From Colletotrichum lupini (taxonomy: Eukaryota > Ascomycota > Sordariomycetes > Glomerellales > Glomerellaceae), in contig NC_064681.1 of NCBI RefSeq assembly GCF_023278565.1, positions 3,782,001 to 3,846,000 on the forward strand: a stretch of 64,000 nucleotides of DNA. The letters run 5' to 3'. Under the pieces are notes generated by a model. That model ran no database searches and had not been told where the DNA came from. It was given only the letters and a program-made list of their open reading frames with translations. Numbering within the stretch: the first letter of the stretch is position 1; each line of letters starts with the position of its first letter. Below, in pieces: positions 36,804 to 48,915 of this stretch. Position numbers and translations under genes: made by a program.

Positions 36804-37892
36804 TTAAATTCGACTTTCGGCAGCTCCAGCGGACCAGCCCTGAACCAAACCGACAAACTTTTCAACCTCTGTCGTTTCCGTCGCCCACGTTGTGAGCAAT
36901 CTCACCACAGCCTCATCATCCCCTCGCTTCTCCCATACATAAAAGATGAAGTGCTCCTGCAAAACCTTGATCAAGCTCATGGGCAGCACCGCAAACACCT
37001 GATTCGTCTCCGTCACAGCGTGAACCGAGAACCCGGCTGCAGCAATACCGCTGGACAACGTCTCGGCGCAGTAATTAGCTAACCGCGCGAGGTCGAAATA
37101 GAGATCCTCTCTGAAAAGCTCTGCAAACTGCGCGCCCATGATTCTGCTCTTGGCCAGAAGCGAACCATGCTGCTTGACGTAGAACTCGAACTCGGTCGCT
37201 AGACGAGCGTCCTTGACGACCACAGCTTCTCCAAGCAACGCTCCATTCTTTGTGCCTCCGATCCAGAAGATGTCTGTCAACTCCAGGATATCGTGCAGCG
37301 TCATGTCGTTTGATTTTGACGCTACTGCTGTCCCGATGCGTGCGCCGTCGAGGAAGAGTATCAGCTGGTTTTGTTCGCAAACCTGCTTGATTGCAGCGAG
37401 TTCGTCTCTCTTGTATATCGTCCCAATCTCCGTCGCATTAGAGATGTACACCAACCTCGGCTTTGCCATGTGGGGGAAATGCCAGTTCTCGTCCACCGCG
37501 CGTTGAATGCTCTGAGGTGTCAACTTGCCATTGACTGGCGCGACGTTGATAATCTTGTGCCCGCTGGCTTCCACCGCACCAGTCTCTCTTGTCACAATGT
37601 GCCCCGAGCTTGCGGCAATGGCAGCTTCGTGGGGCCTTAGACACGCTGCGATGGATATGGCATTGGCTGATGTCCCGCTGGGGACGAAGAAGATTCCAAC
37701 ATCATCGCGACCCAAGTGCCGACGTATCCGTTGCCTGGCAAAGTCGCAATATGAGTCGCCTCCGTAGCCGGCTTCTTGAGATGTGTTGCCGGCGAGAATG
37801 GCTTTGAGCAGGGCCGGGTGAGCTCCTTCGCTGTAATCGTCCAAGAAGCTGTAGCGAGGAGTCGCCGTGGGAGCGGGGAATTGTGAAGGCAT
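36804..37892 (-). CDS. Threonine-aldolase-like PLP enzyme (beta-eliminating lyase family)
   Basis: PLP-dependent fold-type I enzyme of 362 aa, likely cleaving threonine or a related beta-hydroxy amino acid. The start taken is the Met of MPSQFPAP just before FLDDYSEGAHP; upstream in-frame codons (to 38015) look like 5' UTR. Family marks: Y-S-E-G-AHP near the N-terminus, VPSGTSAN, the aspartate in LDGARIG and the PLP lysine in IGGTKNGALL. Single exon. Its position beside the peroxiredoxin-like gene suggests no shared pathway. The exact substrate cannot be read from sequence. Confidence 0.87.
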   Translation of the reverse strand: MPSQFPAPTATPRYSFLDDYSEGAHPALLKAILAGNTSQEAGYGGDSYCDFARQRIRRHLGRDDVGIFFVPSGTSANAISIAACLRPHEAAIAASSGHIVTRETGAVEASGHKIINVAPVNGKLTPQSIQRAVDENWHFPHMAKPRLVYISNATEIGTIYKRDELAAIKQVCEQNQLILFLDGARIGTAVASKSNDMTLHDILELTDIFWIGGTKNGALLGEAVVVKDARLATEFEFYVKQHGSLLAKSRIMGAQFAELFREDLYFDLARLANYCAETLSSGIAAAGFSVHAVTETNQVFAVLPMSLIKVLQEHFIFYVWEKRGDDEAVVRLLTTWATETTEVEKFVGLVQGWSAGAAESRI

Positions 37893-38320
37893 GTTATGCT
37901 GTAAATAGGCGATGAGACGAAAAACAACTACGAGATTCAAACGAGTCACTGGAATCATGAGAATCTGGTCCAGTTTCCCGGTAATTCTATATAGAAGTCC
38001 CCATCCCCACCGCAAAGCCCACCGAAGCTTTCAGACGATGACAAAATCCGAGCGTTAGTAAGTGGAACGTTAGTCAACGATAGTCAGTGCGATCGCGGTG
38101 GGTCAGCGCTCAACAAAAAAAAAGCGTTATCAGACTTTCCCGAAACTACGGATGTCATGGTCCTTGAGATTACCTGCAAAACTTGACGGTTACATGCGGC
38201 GTGACAACGGATAGGTGCGGGTTGACAGTCCGGGGTTCCGGTGCTCGGGAAAGCATGAAGTGTTTGGTTGACCGTGCAGTGCAGTACAATGCGGGGGGAA
38301 GAGGTGGCCCAAGACACACA
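37893..38320. other. Intergenic
   Basis: 428 bp upstream of the PLP enzyme and downstream of the bZIP gene; no supported gene. Confidence 0.45.
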
Positions 38321-40017
38321 TCACGAGGCCGTCGTTGAGGAGATGGTGCTGGTGGCATCCATGGAAAAGTCTATGAAACTCCGGTAGGTCTCAACCATGG
38401 AGTCGTCGAGGGGTTTCGGGTACGTAAGAACCTTTTGCGATCTTGGCTTGAGTGGTACGCCGTTTGCTGTGAGGTCGTTTGACTGGTCGTAGAGTTCTGG
38501 ATATTTGGCGTAAAAAGCCGGGTCAATCTTGTAGTACGATGCACCTTTATCCATGTTCAACTGCTTGAACGCTGCACGAGCATGAGACGGAGACGAGAAG
38601 AGAGTGGTGATATCCGGGGCGGGGAGACTGGCTGGGGTATCGTTGTCGCCGGCACCGGATGACAATGACATGGCTGCGATAAGGTCCGTCACCCGGACGT
38701 AAACTGTAATTTGAGGCGCGTCGCTTATCAATTCGGACATGACCGCTTCCACCACGTATCCCGAGACGGCGTCTCAAAATATCTGGTCGATAAGAGGGTT
38801 GGCGGCGTGGAGCTCTATCAATCGGTCCCGGATCGAGGGGAACGGTATCCAGTCTATCACGCGCGGGTGCGGATGCTTCAGTTGCGTGTCGGTAGGCCGA
38901 TACCGCTGGTGTAACTTTTGGAATGTCGCGGGCGAGGGGTAGAGTTGCCAGGCCGTAAGCTCGATGATGTGGAAAAAGCGCGTTTTGGCGTACCATGCCA
39001 TGACATCCGGTCGCGTCATGCTGTTAAACATGGACAAGACCATGAGAACTGGTTGATATATGCTGAACATGGTTGTCAGTCTTGCGTCCTTGTGACATAA
39101 GGTCTACTCACCTTTGCATCGACGGTTGGCTGTCCGGATTGAAGCCATTTGCTGCCAGCTTGCTTTTTAGAAGATGCTGGAGAAGCTTGATGTGGTCCGA
39201 GAACGGCGAATTTGATATCGGCATGTCTTTTCTCAATGCCATGCTGGACTCCTGAGATGCAGCCATGGCAGTCAGGTACGGCTCTATTCCAGTTTGGTAC
39301 TCGAAGCTCCAGATGTTGGGGATCTGGGTATAGAGGGGGCTGGTTCCGGTCACATTGATGAGTTCCGACGATAGAAATGCATCCTCAGATTGACCTGGAG
39401 TACCGTCAGTTGCTGATCGATGAATCTCAAGATCTTGAATCGCTTACCTGGACCAGGATGATGGGCAAGCGGCGGGTCAAAGTTCAGTGATGATGTGTCG
39501 AAAGGTTCCAATTGCATAGATGGTCCTGGAAAAGGGGGCCCTCCATAACAAGTCTGCTTCTTGTCGTATGTTGAGGGCTGTAACGTATGATCTTCTGTCT
39601 CCTCAGAGACTTTGCTGTCCTGAGATCCTGTGTCGTTCAAAGTCTTTGACACAGAGTCGCTCAAACCTTGAATGGTGGCAAGCAGTCGCGACATCCTTGC
39701 CTGAACATCGACGAGTTGCGCCCGCAACTGCCTGTTCTCACGCTGGAGCTCCTCGATCCGCTCATTGTCAGACTTTCGGTCGGTGTTCACTCTGGTACTC
39801 AGCTCCCTCATACGCTCCGCTTGTCTGCGACGGAAAGCCTGCTGTGATAGTCGGTTGCGCAGTCGTCTTAGGTTGATGCAACCCCTCGTTAGCGACTTTC
39901 GTTGGGGGTAATGGGGTGCTGCCGTTCACCAGCTAACTCCACCTACTTTCGTTCTTGTTCACTCATTGAAGAGCTCTTATCTTCCTCGTGGGAAGTGTTT
40001 CTGGAGGGCGGCATCAT
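38321..40017 (-). pseudogene. bZIP transcription factor with DUF3425, in-frame stop
   Basis: Fungal bZIP regulator. Exons 40017-39947, 39884-39448, 39394-39112 and 39062-38321; the first splice pair is the least certain. The basic region reads RRLRNRLSQQAFRRR, followed by a leucine-zipper-like helix (IEELQRENRQLRAQL). The C-terminal part matches DUF3425 (HPHPRVIDWIPFPSIRDRL). A TGA at 38774-38776 interrupts the frame just after NPLIDQIF, and the same frame then stays open for 150 further codons to 38321 with DUF3425-like content. A Trp codon (TGG) fits the family there, so a single G-to-A nonsense change is likely. I see no intron that would remove it. The truncated product would keep the DNA-binding part. 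Confidence 0.77.
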
Positions 40018-40430
40018 GCGCAGATTGCTGAGTGACTCAAAGCTCTCAACTCCATTCTTCAGTTGGGAGTTTGTAGGAGGAAAGTCGCAGACTCATTTCT
40101 GTCGCACACTAGATTATCAGGTACCTTACTGGCGTCGTGGAGACCTGCTGTCGGCCCCACCACCTAATGCTCCGTGCCGGGAATGCCGTTACGGTGGCAC
40201 CGTGAGCTTGCGCTTCGGGCGCGATCGGGACTCCTTGTAGTTGAAGGGCTAGTTGCATCGATTTGGATAGGTATTTAAATGCTTTATTTTTGTGTAGGTC
40301 TCCCCAGTCGTGTCGGGACTCGGTGAAAGACACGAGATGTTGTCCGCCATAGCTTGCGAATCCAGACAAATAAATGAGAATATTACATGTCTTTCCGCGA
40401 AGCATGTCCTGAGATCTACCAAAGCATTGA
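40018..40430. other. Intergenic
   Basis: 413 bp upstream of the bZIP gene and downstream of the hydrolase; no supported gene. Confidence 0.45.
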
Positions 40431-42226
40431 TCATGCCTCTAACGGAACAATGACGCGGTCAAACCAGACAAGCGGCGCATCGCCCCCCTCCAACCTCAGC
40501 CCGACACCAATTTGCGAGACCTTGCCAAGAATATTGACTTTGAACTCAACGGGTACGCATAGTATCGGGATGCCAACTGTCTGTGCCTTCTTTCCTCCCA
40601 TGTATCCTCGACCAAGCCAATGATTGCCAGACATTGGCTCGAGGTATATCATCGGTGCAAGGTGCGCAAACGCCTCCCCTCCCATTCCAAGAACACGAAG
40701 CTCGCATTCGACAACGGAATTCGAACAATCCAAGACTACCTCGAGAGTGCCAAACCCAGTGTTATGGAATTCCCCGACGTGATCTGGGATGGGCAAAGTT
40801 GGTAACAAAGGCGGGGCCGGAAGCGAAGGGTACAGCTCGCTTGCGCAAGCCTGCAAATGTTCCAGCTCAGCTTTCTTCCTATCTTTGTATCTTTTCTTTC
40901 ATTAGGCCTCCGAATAGCCAAAGACCTTGGAGGAAACTTACTGTTTGTTCATATCCGGTCTTTTATCTTTAGGAATTCCTAAGTGTTCCGAGAGAATATG
41001 GGTCGCAATCACCTGCGGAGCCTTGACATCCGTGTTGGTGAAGACGATCACGCCTATCTGCTGCGACGGAATCATCATCATCATCGAGATAAACATGTTG
41101 ACTCCACCGTTGTGGAAATACACCTGCTCGCCTCCCAAAATGGCGGTGTACCACCCCAAGGCATAGCTCACAGGCCCAGTAAACGGTTCCATCGCAGGAG
41201 CCACCAAAGTGCGCGGCGTCTTCACCTCTCGATGTCCCGGCTTGGAGATCGGCGCGGACTCGGTCATCATGATGCGCAGGTACTTGGCATAGTCGAGGAC
41301 GTTTGACACAATGGAACCTGCGCCTTCTTCGCCAGAAGAAGGTTCGTGCGGTAGTTGCAGGTAGCTTCCGTCATCTGGATTGTAGTAGTACTCCTTGGCG
41401 AGAACCAAGCCACTCTGTTCGGCATCTCTTAGAGAGAAAAACGTCTCGTTCATGCCCATAGGCTCCCACAGGTACTCTCGGAAGAAATCGCCCAGCCATG
41501 ATCCAGTCAAGACTTCAATAAGATGGCCCATAGCCCCGAACATCTTGTTGTTATACAAGAAGGTCGTGCGTGGTTCCGCAGCCATTGGTAGATGTCTCAA
41601 CAGGCGGGTAGTTCCCTGAGCCGTAGCAGCCGGTGCCAAATCATGGGAAGGGTAGCCTGTCCGATGGCTCATAGCGTCCTCGAGAGTGATGTGAGCCGTA
41701 GCCCACTCATCGCTGAGAACAAAGTCATCGCGGAGAATGTGGGATACCGGCGTCTTCCAACTGAGTCCAGGGTACACTGACGAGGTCGCGCTTGCATTGT
41801 CGATGAGAAGGGAGATGCCGGCGGCAGTGAAGGACTTGGTGGTACTGCCGGTGTAGTAAAGCGTGTGCGGGGTGACGGGTGTAGAATTGAGAACGGCGTA
41901 GCCATAACCCTGAGAACATCAGTCCCCCATTGCCAATTGTGAAGTGTTGTCAACTCTTGCACTCGAGACCACGCGAAGTCGAAACGGGGGGGCGGGGCGA
42001 TCTTTACCTTTGCCCAAGTGTTGTTCCCGTCGACAATTGCAACGGCTAGACCTGGAGCATGCCACTCCTCCCGAATTCGCTCAATAAATTCATCAAGGTC
42101 CTTTGAGACTACGCGAGGCACATCTCCGACAGCTTGGTTTTCTTCATGGAGGGGGCGCTGTGCTATGTCTTGTCCGAAGGCTTGGGTTGCCCACAGGGCC
42201 ACGATTGGAAATCGAAAATGCTTCAT
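40431..42226 (-). CDS. Secreted beta-lactamase-fold serine hydrolase
   Basis: Beta-lactamase/transpeptidase-like (PF00144) enzyme, 548 aa, predicted secreted. Exons 42226-42008, 41909-40942 and 40890-40431 (1,647 nt). The start is the Met of MKHFRFPIVALWATQAFGQ, a signal peptide. The catalytic triad of motifs is complete: STTK (SxxK) about 100 residues in, YNN (YxN) in FLYNNKMF, and HNG in YFHNGGVN. The C-terminal extension with FHNTGFGTLEV resembles the DUF3471-type beta domain found on such hydrolases. Family members include esterases, D-amino-acid amidases and lactamases, so the substrate is open; true beta-lactam hydrolysis should not be assumed. Confidence 0.88.
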
Positions 42227-43000
42227 CTCAGTCAGTGCATCGTATTCAGTAAGAATGAAGGTGTGATTGAAGGCCACGAAGCTCGGTTGCGACTTCAGTA
42301 TGAGAGCCAAACAAATGCCGTAAGCCCCTGTATGTAAACCCGGAAGAAAGTCCCCTCACCAGGCGTCTAGCTGCGCCGTAAGATATGTCTGGGGACCAAT
42401 AGTTGGTGCGGACTTCCCATTGCCTCTTTAGGAAGGTGGTTCACCACATTGACTTCATCGAAGAGGTAAGGCTTCGGCGACATCTACACCAAGTCCGGTA
42501 CTCATTAATAGCAATCCATGTCTAGGCCGGGGAACGGAAGCTTATTTAACCGGACACAAACAGATTGGAAGAGAATGAAACAATGGCGAAGATTGGAACA
42601 AAACATGGATTCAAGAGTGTAGTCGTAAACATGAGGGCTTCCAATGAGTTTGGAAACAAAGTCATTCATTGTCAATGTCCTCAGCCACTCTTTGACTTCC
42701 TCGAGATAATGCCGTTGTCCCGAAGATCATTTCATTCTGAAGTCTTTCTTTCAGAACCCTTTGATGACAATGAGACCTCACTCAACCATCGTGGCACCGC
42801 GAGAATTATCCTATTTAAGTGCACTCACCATGCAGTCAAATGGTGAGTTTAGAGATGTCATCAGACTCATCTACAACGCATCAACTCCCGACTAAACAAG
42901 TTCAAAACCTTACACGAGAAGAACACCATTCGAAAGACCAGACCGAAACACCAGGTTCCGACACCATACTCTCCCTTTCAAAGTACCAAAGTACATCAAA
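42227..43000. other. Intergenic
   Basis: 774 bp between the divergent hydrolase and orphan ORF. A 93-codon frame at 42565-42846 shows no domain and is not called. Confidence 0.45.
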
Positions 43001-43633
43001 ATGAACGCAATCAACGCTGCTCAACTATTTGAACAGCTCAGTGAAGAAGACAAGCGACACTTGGCCAATCTCACAGGTGCCGATATCAAAAGATTGGCGC
43101 TTCTGGCCACAATTCGCCTGTTTTCTCGCGGGACTAGTGTCAGGCCTGTCCCCGTAGAAGCGCAGCCAGTGCCGAGCACCGAAGTGGCCCTACCTTCAGA
43201 CAATCTCGACTTTGAGGACCACCCAGAACAAGAAGAGTTCTGCAATGATTCCTCGTGTCCTTGCAACTCCATCAATTCCCCTGGTATCCCCTCCCACGCC
43301 GACGACCGCTCCGCTCCCCAGGAAGCATCTCACGGGTTCATCTTTGGTAGTAACTCAACATTCCGAACTGACTATCAGCTTTGTGCAGATCATGCCCGCA
43401 TGTATGGGGGCGAATACTGGTGCAAGTCAGAGGAGCCGTCGGACTTGGAGGAGTCATCTGAGGGTGGCAGTGAGATGGAAGAGCGGGGAGAGCCCGTCAA
43501 CATTTCAGTAGATGATTATATCTATCTTGATGAAGATGGAAACGAGCTGGACTCTGAGGGGCTTGGGCTGTCGGACTTGAGATACGACTTTGAGAGTATG
43601 ATTTGTTCAAACGAGGAGGACAGAACCAAATAG
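43001..43633 (+). CDS. Hypothetical acidic protein
   Basis: I do not recognise this 210-aa single-exon product. It starts with a short amphipathic helical segment (QLSEEDKRHLANLTGADIKR), has several Cys in the middle (FCNDSSCPC, YWC) and a long Asp/Glu/Ser-rich C-terminal half. No signal peptide or membrane segment is evident. The start context (AAAATGAACG) is acceptable and the ORF is isolated. It may be a lineage-specific gene or a chance ORF. Confidence 0.45.
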   Translation: MNAINAAQLFEQLSEEDKRHLANLTGADIKRLALLATIRLFSRGTSVRPVPVEAQPVPSTEVALPSDNLDFEDHPEQEEFCNDSSCPCNSINSPGIPSHADDRSAPQEASHGFIFGSNSTFRTDYQLCADHARMYGGEYWCKSEEPSDLEESSEGGSEMEERGEPVNISVDDYIYLDEDGNELDSEGLGLSDLRYDFESMICSNEEDRTK

Positions 43634-43817
43634 TCAGGCTATGAAGAGGGCTTTACGCGCCCTGGTAAGGGGCGCGACCGTAGAGCGAGTGCATGTCACT
43701 TGATATGTAGATGTAAAGAGTACAAGAAGTAGTGATTGCATGAAACTGGCTTTCATGATCCCGATTTCCTTGTAAAATTCTCATTTCCTTCCAAGTTTTC
43801 CAAATCCAACAACCTTA

Positions 43818-44006
43818 ATGCCACCCAAAACGCGCTTCACAACCCTCATCCTCACACCCCTCGCCACCCTCGCCCTCTCATCCTCAGTCGCCGACACCAG
43901 CGCCAACACCAATGCCGACTCCCTCGAGGAGCGAAAGTCAAGTAACTCTCAGCAATTCTCACACTGGGAAATCGGGTTGAGGGTATCATCAAAGCAAGTA
44001 AGGTAA
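43818..44006 (+). CDS. Possible small secreted peptide
   Basis: A 62-aa frame starts MPPKTRFTTLILTPLATLAL, a plausible signal peptide, and continues with a short Asn/Ser-rich tail containing a dibasic-like ERK. No Cys framework or family is visible, and an intron could extend it. Low support. Confidence 0.25.
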   Translation: MPPKTRFTTLILTPLATLALSSSVADTSANTNADSLEERKSSNSQQFSHWEIGLRVSSKQVR

Positions 44007-44207
44007 TCATTATTGGATATCTGTGTAACCGGACCATATAACTCCTATCCCCGTATCCATCCCACGCTATAGAAGCCGCTTTGCAAAGCTGGTAAAGCAT
44101 GAGCAATACGAGACATCCACACCGGAAAGCTCTATAATGTACAGGAATCCCGAGATACGCCGTTGCTTTTCCCTCCAAAAGATGGCGCAAATGGGCGCAG
44201 GAATGAA

Positions 44208-47200
44208 TCATACAGAAGGCTCGCTCTTGACTGCTTCTTGGGCACCAACACCCTCAACGGTACCACCGCAAAGCTGGGCTAGCAAAAGATCGTCCATATC
44301 AGCTATAGCCGAGTCTGCAAACGGGTCGTCACTTTCGCCCATGGCGGGAGTATTTGCGGAATCTGCGCCTGCATCCTGGCTAGATCTGGCGAAGCGTTTG
44401 GCTGTCTGGTCCAGCTTACGGTACATCTCTGCGCGAAGCAGTCGCTCAGCACGGGAGAGGCCGGTAGGCTTGGGATCCTTGTCAACACCAATGAGGACAT
44501 GCAGATAGTCGCGGGCGAGCAGGCTATAGATGTCTTGAACTTGCGTAGTCAATTCGTCCTGAAGTCGTCGGCATAACGCCTCAAGCTGCTCCTTGACGCT
44601 ATCGGTGGAGTAGCGGAACATGGTAGCGCTAGAGGTCTCGACGTGGCTGACCATATGATTCTTCATGCGAGCGTAAGAACCAGGGCCTATTGATAGTTAG
44701 TTGACGGATACCTGGAAACAAGTAGTGGTAGCCTGGCTTACCTGACTCGGCGACACAAACGTCGTAAGCCGGCTGCATTTCCCGCTGGACAACAGGATGG
44801 AAGCCGCGGCTGGCCTCACGCTGCAACTCTTGGACGACTGTGCGAAGTGTCCCAGGGATCTCTCTGAGACGGGCGGTGTGAGCTCGCAGCTGCGTGCTCA
44901 GCATGTTGATGCCGTTGTAATCAGCACCCAGTTCTTGGGATCGTGATATGACGCTGCCATGGAAGTCCTCAAGTAGAAGGCGGGCGCTCATAGCGAAGCC
45001 CTCAAAGGCCGATGGCAGTCGACGTTGGAAAGTCCGTTCCCAACCACTCGCTAGCTGTCGAGAGATCGGCTCGAGCAGCTCTGCGTTGAAGTCGCGAGGA
45101 CCAGATGCGCCTGAATAGACTCCCGACCGGCGACATGTTGCCTTGTATGTGGCCCAAAACATTCCACCTTCGCTGCGATGGGCACCCCAGCCGGATGCCG
45201 TAGGGCCAGCCGCGCTGGCTGCCATAGGAATCGATAGGTCAAAGTAGTCGTAGATGCTCTCCGACAGGGCGTCTTTCACGGAAACGATGCAGTCATCAAC
45301 TGCTTTGGCGAAGTCCTGTCAGGTGTTAGTTAATGAGGATAACGTGAATATGGGCCGCAACTCACATTGTCCAGTGTAGTAAGCTGCATTCGCACACGGG
45401 TCCCCTCACTCTGCAACTCTCGTTGGCTCAAGTGAGACCGCGATCCATCGTTGGCAGCCCACATCTTCATTGAGTTGAGGAGTTGGCTGAGTTCGGTAAG
45501 GAAGCGACGGCCACCAGCAGCGCGGCCGCCTTCGGTGAGCTTCTTAGCGTGCTGCTGAAGTTGAGGAACCTCTGTTTCGTTGACATCCCGGAAGCCATCA
45601 TTGTTGAAATCATCCTTCTGCAAACGCCCCCGCATCTTCTGGTAAGCGCGGCTGCTCACACAGAAGACGGGCAGGTTGCGGGCGACCTCGTCATAATCAC
45701 GGATATCCTCGTCGGGATTGAATGTCTCTTCGTCTTCCTCGATTGCAGCCTCTTGGTCCAGCCTACGCAAGTTAGCATGTGTTCATTTCGGCGAGAGCCC
45801 CAATTGACATACTCCTTGATACCCATGGCAAAGTCACGCTGAATAGCGCCCTTGGAGTAAATGTTTCTGCCCTGGATACACACCGCCTTGGCTGCCCCAA
45901 GCAGCCGCTCTTCCTCTACCTGACTGCTCTTGATTTCCTGCCGCATGTTGGAGAGCAGGGCATCGACCTCCTTGCGCCGCTGACGGATTTCCTTCTTCTG
46001 GTTCTTCAGATCCGCCAGCTTCTCATGGATCTTATCCTCTGTCAAAGGCTGCCGGTTCTGGCTGTCGGGATTGTTTTCCTTATCACTATCCGAGTTGCAA
46101 TCCGAATCATCTGACTCACTGCTACTGGAGTAAGATGACTTGCGTTTCCGACTCTTGGATGTGGTAGCTCCACGTTTGCGTTTCTTGCTCTCTGAGGGGG
46201 CGAAGACGGTCTTCCCATCCGCATGTTTACTGGCGAGGTCGTCCCACTTATCCCAAAGCGTGTCAATTTGCTCCAGGCTGTCGACGAGGTCCGACTTCTC
46301 TTCCCTGGCGTCATTGAGCTTTCGCTTGAGCCCTCGAAGTTCGCCACGTAGCTTCTCGATTTTGGACCAAGAAGCAGAGATATCAGATTCAATATCAAGA
46401 CTTTCAGCAGCCTCAGTCACTGAGATATCATCTGTCTTCGAGCAGATGAACGTGACAGCCGAGTAGATACCATCGTACTTGAGTTGGCGCTTGAACGAAT
46501 CACCCAGTAGTGATTTGGCTGTCTTGTCGTCGACGGCTCTGTTGATAGGAGCAACAATCCAAAGACCGGTGCATGCCTTCATGTAGTTCTGTGCGACAGC
46601 AGCACGAGCTGCGTTGGAGTCCTGGACACCAGGAAGATCGACAATGACGGCACCAGTAGACAGGGCGTTTGCCTTTGTGAATATCCGGACAACTTTGATC
46701 AGGGGCCAAAACTCCATGGGAACGTCCTTCTTGTGCGGATTCTTCTCCTTGCTATCCACATAACGCTGCATGCTTGCGTACAAGTCCTTCGCGGTGGTTG
46801 CTCGCAGCTTTTTGACGCTGCCAAGAACACGGGCGACAGCAGGCTCATTGACCAAACGGTCAGGGTCGCTCTGAGCAATCATCTCCTTTGTTTTGTTCGG
46901 GTAGACAGACTTTATCTTGGCGTAGGCGATGCCTGCCTCGCTATCTTCGTTAGCGCATTCGCGTGAAATGTTCCCGCTATCGTCGAGAAGATCAGTAAAT
47001 AGAGTCTTGAGCTCCTTCTTCCAGTCCTCGACGGAAATAAACTCTATTTCTGAGCGATAGAGCTCCTCGGGGTTTTCGGAGTCGTTATAGGAGATCTCAG
47101 TAGGCGAAGCGGTACAGGCGCGCAAGCAATTGGTCGGTAAAAGTCGCTCCTCGTCGAGCAGGGCGTTGATGACAGAGCTCTTGCCAGCACCTGTGTTGCC

Positions 47201-47716
47201 CACGACACCAACAATGGTTTTGGACGGCCGAGAGCGGGCCTTGAGGTCCTCGATTGCCCTGACCCATGTCATAGCCTGCGTGCCTGGGAGGGAAGCGGTG
47301 AGGCTGAGGGGAACCTTGAGGCTTTCGAGGACCTCTAAGCCGATCTTGACGCCTCGTTCAAGGATCTCAGGGGAGGTTTCTGTTGTCCATTGCTCTAGGA
47401 AACCGGGGACTTCATCTTGAACGGTAGGTGACTCAGGTTCTTCGACAGAAGCTAGACTTTCGTTGGGTGGGTTGGCGGGGTTGAGAATGGGGTCGGCTTG
47501 CTCTTCCTTGACGAATGCCGCAGAGCCCAGTTCAGGCTTGATATGAGGAAGAGAAGCATTGGGTTGGGCAGTTGCCAAAGATGGGACAGTGGTAGATGCT
47601 GAAGGGCTTGAACTTCCTGCCGACTGCTGCAGGACCGTATCGGGAACTCTGGGCAGTTCGTGCAAGTTGGCATTCGGCGGCTCAGCCTTGACGCCCTCCA
47701 TCTTGATTCGGGGCAT
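44208..47716 (-). CDS. Dynamin-like GTPase, nuclear GTPase SLIP-GC-like
   Basis: Large GTPase of 1,117 aa. Exons 47716-45813, 45762-45366, 45315-44742 and 44686-44208 (3,354 nt). G1 is GNTGAGKSS (about residue 150), the switch II/G3 motif is VDLPG, and CSKTDD is a likely G4. A charged, coiled-coil-rich middle follows, with a bipartite NLS-like cluster (SKKRKRG...SKSRKRK) and a Ser/Asp-rich stretch. The overall plan, GTPase plus long helical region, matches fungal proteins annotated as SLIP-GC-like. The basic cluster supports a nuclear location. Cellular role in fungi is not known to me. Confidence 0.88.
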
Positions 47717-48915
47717 CGTAAGATTGGTGGTGAGTGACGTGAACGGTGACTAAGCCAATATGGTCGACATGTGAGGCAAGTTACCGTAGGTCGACACTAC
47801 AGAAGCTAAGGCCGAAGTGCAGGTGATGTTGACCGAGAATCTGATTCATGAAGTTCTGTGCACGAGCGAGCCTGGATTTCGTCAAGCAGCTCTAAGCGGA
47901 TCGTGGCGGTTTAGACAGTCGTAATTATTGAGACGCGACGGGACGAGAAGCAATTAGTCTTCGCGTCTTAGGCTTGGGCGGGGCAGGAACACCTCTGGAA
48001 GGATGGAAGTCGCCATCCCTGTACGTACCCCTGTCGTCCCGCGCAGGAAGGGGCCCCTTCCCATGATTGCTTCGGCAGTGGCAGATCACGTGCCCTTTCC
48101 CATCCTGAATCATATTTGATTGGCCAATGGCCCAGAGCGGGTCGTGGCTTCCTGCTGTTGTCGAACTCGGAATGTAGTTGCAGCAGACGTGTACCTTCCG
48201 CTGCGAATTTTGCTTATCTAAATTGGCAATTAACACGGAAGGAGCTCCCGGATAGAGGTAGCAGGAAACTGCTTAAGGTTTGAGGCTCTGCTCGAAATAC
48301 AAGGCAGGAAAGGAAGATCAGCCACAATCCATTGCTAAGGACTGTGCCTTGTGCCTAGGGGGGGACAAGAAGGAATCCAATCAGGTAACACACTGTCACA
48401 ATTGTATTGATGACATGAGATTTCACCCATCTCAGGGTGATACACACGCCGAAAAAGCCTGTGAAGTTAAGTAGGCAGACAGCAGATGTGCTACCACGAA
48501 TGCAAGGTCATCGGCATCCCACTTAGAATTCGGTGAGCCTCGGTGTAACCGGTGTACGGTAAGGCGTCTGACTCGCGACCTCCCCTATTCGTATTCGGTG
48601 TTGCCGAGGCGCAATCCAAATTCCTCACGATCTCCTTGTTTTTCCGTTCCGCAGGTTTGATTCTCCAGCATTTTGTCTTAGCCCAGCTCATGTGAGGATT
48701 TTTGGATAAAAACTCAATTGTTGCCAGATTTGTCTGGGACAAGTGACGATCATCAGCCCTCAGCCCTCACCGACGATAACGCCGCTTTCCCCACCTCCGC
48801 TCGTTCTCGCCCTTCCCCCGTCTCAGCCTCCCCTCGCTATCCACACAACAAGCTTTCAACAATACCTCACCAGCCACTTGCCTCACCTCCCTCAAATAAC
48901 CACCTCATTCCAACA
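47717..48915. other. Intergenic, divergent promoters
   Basis: 1.2 kb between the divergent GTPase and DUF1304 genes. In-frame codons upstream of the DUF1304 start (from 48718) are Pro/Ser-rich and read as 5' UTR. No gene is supported. Confidence 0.5.
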
